Shown here one piece after another: positions 59,141 to 64,000 of a stretch of 64,000 nucleotides of DNA. The notes below the pieces were generated by a model that had not been told where the DNA came from, searched no databases, and saw only the letters and a program-made list of their open reading frames with translations. Where the stretch lies: positions 29,245,917 to 29,309,916 of the forward strand of contig CM076848.1 in assembly GCA_039519185.1 (NCBI GenBank). Direction: 5' to 3'. The position numbers and the translations under genes are program-made. How positions within the stretch are numbered: the stretch's first letter is position 1; each line of letters starts with the position of its first letter. The stretch is from Astragalus membranaceus. Its lineage: Eukaryota > Streptophyta > Magnoliopsida > Fabales > Fabaceae.

Positions 59141-60189
59141 GAATCAACTCCTTTTAACAAACTCCTTTGGCCTACTATGTCTAAGTCCACACCAAACTGT
59201 GCAAATATGGCAAGTTAGCCGATTGGCCCGCCACAACGGGTTGGCGCACTTGACAGTTTGGATTATGCAGAGTGATGATGGGTTGATGAGCACAGTATTT
59301 CCTTCCATTATCACTCTAGAAACAAACGATAGAAGCTCATATCCCAATATACTTTCCATGTTGTAGCCATCTTGTTGCCTCACTTTCTTGTTTTCCAAAC
59401 AATGTGCAAGGGAAAATTCTTAAAGTGTGTTTTCCTTTTTTTTTTTGTCTTAAAAAATGTGTTTTTCTTACTGTAATAATACCATATTAGCAATGAATAA
59501 TGAAATAACTTTGTTTTGCATGCAAAAACAACTTTTTTCTGACGGAGTTGTTGATAATTATATTAGCAATGAATAATGTCTCTTAACTCAGCAAGCTTTT
59601 TGGTACTCAAAACGATTCATTTTTAATCTTTGCTCAAGTTTATAGACACATTTTTCTTAGAGTTTATGCTCGTGTTAACACATTACTTAAGGAATATTTA
59701 ACTACATAAATGAAATGATTTGTGCATCCTTTATGTAAAAAAAATATTTATGTTCTTGTTTAACAGCCAAATTTGATTTTAAATTAATAGCTTTTGGTTT
59801 TTGTCTCTTGTTGAGAGACTTTGAACTAATTATCTCGATATTAACCAACAAGAGTTAGTTTGACCGGTAATTGGGCTCGAATTTCACCCCAATGTCTCGT
59901 ATAAAAATCTTAGCGTGACAAAAATTCTGTTGAGAGAGGAGAATCACACGGACCGGCAAAGCCGGGTATATGTGGACAACCATATTTGCCAACATAGATT
60001 AATCATCCGTAGATACTGCGCACCAATAACACAATAACCAAAAAAATAGATATTAATTCCTCCACACCTCCACTCCTCCACATAATCACCCCATAACTAC
60101 ACACCTTTAATTACTTGTTCATATTAATTGAGTCATGCTTAGAGCACATGCATAGGCCTCTGAAGAGGAAATTGATTGGTTTATATATG

Positions 60190-60258
<69 letters not shown>

Positions 60259-60430
60259 TATATATATCACTTGTTTTAGGGTAGGCACCAATGGAAAATC
60301 TCACGACGCACATGCACCCCTCAAAATGGTTAACACATTCGCCACTCACATAGGAATAGGATGCATGTACATACCTCATGTCTTTGTACGTAATTTTAGT
60401 TTTTTATTGATTACAATTTAAATTGTTATT
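59141..60430. other. Intergenic DNA with a long (TA)n tract
   Basis: TA repeat of about 32 units at 60,192-60,256. The minus-strand ORF at 59,144-59,398 covers a palindromic TTAGCCGATTGGCCCG / CGGGTTGGCGCACTTG type sequence often found in hAT-type repeats and is not a gene. Confidence 0.45.
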
Positions 60431-60539
60431 TCAATTGATATTTTTTTAAGCAAAACAAACTCAAGTAAATTCATTCATTAAGATAGTCGTAATACAATGA
60501 GGGATAAAAACATGAACTTGGTGACTAGCAAAACATTGA

Positions 60540-60830
60540 GCAGCCCTAGCTAGAGTATGAGTAAACACAATTGATCTGGGGGTCTCAAAAAACCATTCAG
60601 CCATATAGTCTTTCCTGAAACAAACGAGTCAAGATGGTCCCATAAACAAATACCAATACCGATATGCGAGTGTTGCTGAAACCAAGCGCCATCGATGTTG
60701 CATTTCATCCGATCATGCGCTGGCCTGTTCCACTGCTGCACAACCGGACCTGTTAATCCTATGGAAGCCCCCCAAAAAATCCCCTCGTGGGAAATATTTA
60801 GATTTGAAGACACGCAAAATTATAGCATTT
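60540..60830 (-). pseudogene. LINE RNase H fragment
   Basis: The minus strand reads WNRPAHDRMKCNIDGAWFQQ then HSHIGIGICLWDHLDSFVSG, matching the start of the plant LINE RNase H domain (the CNIDGA strand with its catalytic Asp, then a G-x-G turn). It is short and runs into stops. It differs from the LINE at 51.8-54.9 kb and is a separate, older insertion. Confidence 0.6.
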
Positions 60831-60839
60831 GAGTTGGTG

Positions 60840-61900
60840 AGAATTTTTCAACCTTGCTTCCCTAACATTGACAAGTTGAAGATGTGAAAGTGGCAAAAAC
60901 CAATACCTCCATGCTTAACCGGTTGATACCTTAGCCATGCTCTCTATTTTTACCCCAACAAAACAAATTGATCATGCGCTCCATTTCCTCCCCAATGTAA
61001 ACATGTTTTCTATTATCTCATTTTTTAAACAGAAATTTTCTCTGAAAAAGCAAATTAAAAATACTCTTTACGTTTCATGGATGGAAGATACAAGGAATTC
61101 TTGCTGGCATACCAAATCTATGGGTATTGTATGATTGTTTTACTATCATTATATTATATATTATGTGACAAAAATCTAGACCCCACCCACATGCCATCTT
61201 GGAGGCTCCCCTGATTTCATTAGAGTTTTTATTGTGTTTGTTATTAGAATTCGACTTGGAATGCACACAACCATATTATTCACTTCCCTCCTATCTGTCC
61301 ACTTATTTCTTCCTAAAGGTGGAAGTCGAACTCATCTTGATTATTAATATTTTTTATGACGTATGAATAATCCAAAAACTGAGTTGCTCCACACATTTTT
61401 TAGCCAACTTTAATTGGTCCATATATATAGATTTGTTACTATCCTGATTCCTCAAGATACGAAGATCCTCCCCAGCTTGATATATTCCTTGCTTAATCTA
61501 TTACCTGAGACTCATATATATAGTGCCATAGTGCACGTGGACATAGATTTGGCCTACCAAATTATTGATATACCGATCTTTATTTATCTAAAAAAGAATT
61601 GATAATCTTGGTTTTCGTAAGATTATGAGCACTATACAAATTTTAAAAAAGATCATGTAGTTACTTTTATTGATAGAAAAGTGCAGATATGATGTAGTAT
61701 ATGAGTTGTGTGGTCCTTAAATTAAGATCTAATTGAAATTATTGTGAAAGATATGACGCCAAATCAGTAAAACCTGAGTCTTGATTCAACTGCTTAAAAT
61801 CATTTAAACTCGGATGCAACTACGGTCGATCCCCAAAAATAATCGACCTTAGACAATATTAGGTCATGGTTTAACCGATATAGTATATACACATCGTTCT
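60840..61900. other. Intergenic DNA, nothing recognised
   Basis: AT-rich DNA without supported ORFs or element ends. Confidence 0.45.
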
Positions 61901-61903
61901 AAT

Positions 61904-62105
61904 CACTACTAGAAATCTCGGCATTACCTGCGGATTTTCCTGCAGAAATTTTCCGCAGGTATTTGCTGAGAACTTTTCTGCCGATCTATAGCTATGTAGT
62001 GACTTTCCTGCGAACGTTTCTTTCGCAGGCAAATTCGCAGAAAAGGTTTTGTTTTTCTGCGAATTTTCCTGAGAACAAAATTCCGCAGGAAAGTTTCTTT
62101 TATTA
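61904..62105 (+). mobile_element. CACTA transposon left end with subterminal repeats
   Basis: CACTACTAGAAA at 61,904-61,915 is a classic CACTA terminus, preceded by AAT. Dense subterminal repeats of CCTGCGGA/TCCGCAGG and TTCTGCGAA follow up to 62,100 in both orientations. The right end lies beyond the window, so the sequences at 62,250-64,000 may be internal to the element. Confidence 0.75.
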
Positions 62106-62249
62106 TTATTTGAAAACTTTTAAAAATCTGAATTTTTTTTGGTAGTATTTTTTAAAATATTATTTTTTTGACATTAAATAAAAAAAACTTGTAAAATAAA
62201 ATAAAATAAAATTGAAAGACAAACGAAATTCACTTCATAAAAAACAGAG

Positions 62250-62444
62250 ATGCATCATACCCTAATATCTGATTCTCACTCTCGTTTCCGTTCCTACCGC
62301 CGCCGCTCCTTCTCTTCCACGCCCAGACGTCGTTCGACCACCATTCGCTACAAGACCGTCACCATTCTCTTCCCCTCTTCGTGCTCTACAAATCCTACCG
62401 ATTTGTTTCTGAACTCAAAGACATCACCGGAGTACCACCGCGAG
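62250..62444 (+). other. First-exon-like ORF behind the CACTA end
   Basis: ATG at 62,250 begins MHHTLISDSHSRFRSYRRRS and stays open for 65 codons to a clean GTAAGAAC donor at 62,445. The base composition is clearly C-richer than the flanks. A Ser/Arg-rich start of this type could be an organelle presequence or simply leader sequence. No family is recognised, and a matching second exon was not found. Confidence 0.35.
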
Positions 62445-63626
62445 GTAAGAACTCCGACCTCCCTTGCATGTCTCCGTCCTCCTAATTTTGGTGTTTGTGG
62501 AGGAGTGTGAATGTTATGATCGTTGTTGGATTTGGTGATTGCGCCATATTGAGTTCGTATTAATCGCAAAGATGAAAAATCGGTGTTGATTGCTTTTTTC
62601 TTCTTTCTTGAGGTTTAGAAAACCACATTTCTACTTTGCAATGTCTGTATTGGAGTATTTGGTTCTTATTTTTGCTTTTGTGACGTATTTGTGAGAATCG
62701 GTGTTGATTGCTTTTGTGACGTATTTGGTGCTAATCTAAAACTTCAATTTGAGAATTAGTCTTCAAATATTTTCTGTATAGCCCATTGAAACTATTCCTG
62801 GAGTTTCTTTGGACTTTTTCAACCTCTTGTACGGTTTTCATTTATTGTTCTCTTAATGTTGCACACCAGGTATTTGATAAAATACTGGTTTAGATGTATC
62901 CCCTATTTTCAATATGATTTGTACTATTCATGTTCATTGAAGTCAATTCTGAAGTCCTTGGAGTATCTTCAATCTGAGGTCAAATGGCAAGTTCAACTAA
63001 TCTCACTCAAACTTTCAAATATTACTATGTACCATGGCTTACTCATCTTGTTCCCTTGTTCAGGTTTGATGCTACAAACATCATTCATGGTTTAAGTTTG
63101 ATATGAACTTCATTCTAATATTTCGTTGGCTTTATAGTTATCATTAGTATCTTGCTAAAAGTTGAGATGATAACTACCTTTTTAAGTTTTTGGTGTGTGC
63201 GTATCATGTCACCATGGTATGAGTGTGTGCGATTTTGTTCTCTCTTTATGTTCTGTAACAGTGGATTGAAGATAACTCTAATGTTGTTCTAGACCCAGCT
63301 TTGTTTAGATAGGAAACTAATTCATGATCTTGCATCTGAAAAGCTGCTAATTGCTAATATGGACAGAATCATATTTTGTATTTGAACATTTAAAAATATA
63401 AGGTAGTTAGTTTTTGAGTTTCTCTTTTTGACATTGCATATCTTTCTATGTAACCCTTGACACTGAATGTTAAATCTGACAATTGATTTTATTGGCAGAT
63501 TTAATCTAATGTTCTTCATGTTTACAACATTGCTAGGCCAACTGATACCTTGCAATTGGTTTCTACCAATAGAAGTTCTCTAGGATGGTATACTCAGTGA
63601 TTCACTAATTCTCATTGTGCTATCAG

Positions 63627-63810
63627 GCTCCAAAGGTTGTTTATAAAGGGAAGATCAAATGAGGATTATTTTTAGTTTCGTTTCACTTATTTTTAACTTT
63701 CAGTTAATCAGAACAGATTTTTTTATGACTGTAGGAGGAAGCTAAGTCAGTTGGTCAGCTTCGTAACCAAAGATTGACAAATTTGCTTGGTTATTGTTGT
63801 GAAGCAAGTA
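63627..63810 (+). pseudogene. Brassinosteroid-signalling-kinase-like (BSK) gene fragment
   Basis: Two exon pieces match the N-lobe of BSK pseudokinases. 63,627-63,659 (after a TATCAG acceptor) encodes APKVVYKGKIK, then TGA; the family has APNVVYKG-KL at the glycine-rich strand. 63,735-63,806 (after GACTGTAG) encodes EEAKSVGQLRNQRLTNLLGY followed by CCE, the hallmark alphaC-beta4 segment of BSKs. The piece between them (I-A-V-K-R-F strand and following residues) is missing, and the first piece ends in a stop, so this is not functional. Downstream kinase sequence is not seen before the window ends. Position behind a CACTA left end suggests transposon capture (inference). Confidence 0.7.
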
Positions 63811-64000
63811 GTTATCAATATTTTCTAAACCATTTTTCCTTTCTCATGCTGATAGACTGATAGAAACAGAGTCCAGAAAGTGAAGAAACAAGTCCTGCTA
63901 ACACTGCAGAACTGATAATTTGATTTATATAGTAATATAAGTGCAGAAATCAGTATGATTCTGTGTTTGATTACAATAGAACAGTAGCAGAAAATAGAGA

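Noticed and set aside
59144..59398. 84-codon minus-strand ORF
   Set aside because: It covers palindromic repeat sequence and shows no recognisable protein content.
60119..60379. ORF containing a long IYIYIY run
   Set aside because: It is the translation of a (TA)n microsatellite.

Overview
This window looks like nuclear DNA from a flowering plant, most likely a papilionoid legume. Genes are sparse, introns are AT-rich, and transposable elements fill most of the space. The legume call rests mainly on a 15.6 kb Ogre-like LTR element with LTRs of about 4.45 kb, and is inference. I see one complete conventional gene, one small unrecognised gene loaded with transposons, several broken or captured gene fragments, and many mobile elements. 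About a dozen element boundaries can be set to the base from terminal motifs and target-site duplications.

Layout. 1-2.4 kb: intergenic DNA, then a minus-strand solo-LTR relic (copy A). 2.4-2.65 kb: two exons of a replication-protein-A-like pseudogene. 3,265-6,167: solo LTR of the same family (copy B, TSD TTCGT). 6,983-22,613: a very young, non-coding Ogre-like LTR retrotransposon (TSD TTTGT) with PBS, PPT and an array of covarying RNA hairpins in each LTR. 23.6-25.7 kb: an inverted-repeat element and a Helitron 3' end. 26.27-32.62 kb: a small plus-strand gene whose introns carry a TTCCGGAA-rich MULE/FAR1-like element and a solo LTR (copy C, TSD CAAAA), and whose last exon is tandemly duplicated. 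33.2-34.9 kb: truncated LTR copy D. 36.9-41.8 kb: a CACTA end, a minus-strand Helitron 3' end, and two exons of a 4-coumarate-CoA-ligase-like pseudogene. 44.76-46.76 kb: a truncated Ty1/copia element. 47,121-49,817: an intact seven-exon WD40 gene (WDR44-like, 647 aa). 51,797-54,922: a 5'-truncated L1-type LINE with an 11-bp TSD. 56,499-57,495: a non-autonomous hAT element (8-bp TSD) carrying a tRNA-like module, followed by a 66-aa secreted-peptide-like ORF. 61,904 to the end: a CACTA left end followed by gene-like exons, including two fragments of a brassinosteroid-signalling-kinase-like gene.

How it fits together. There are no operons or functional clusters. The WD40 gene is the only convincing functional gene. 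The most unusual signal is inside the Ogre-like LTR: at least eight hairpins share one loop sequence while their stems differ and stay complementary, including one 15-bp stem whose only non-Watson-Crick pairs are G-U. A second, smaller hairpin family occurs twice in each LTR and once just inside the element. The second most interesting region is the small unrecognised gene, whose reading frame stays consistent across four exons despite two intronic transposon insertions.
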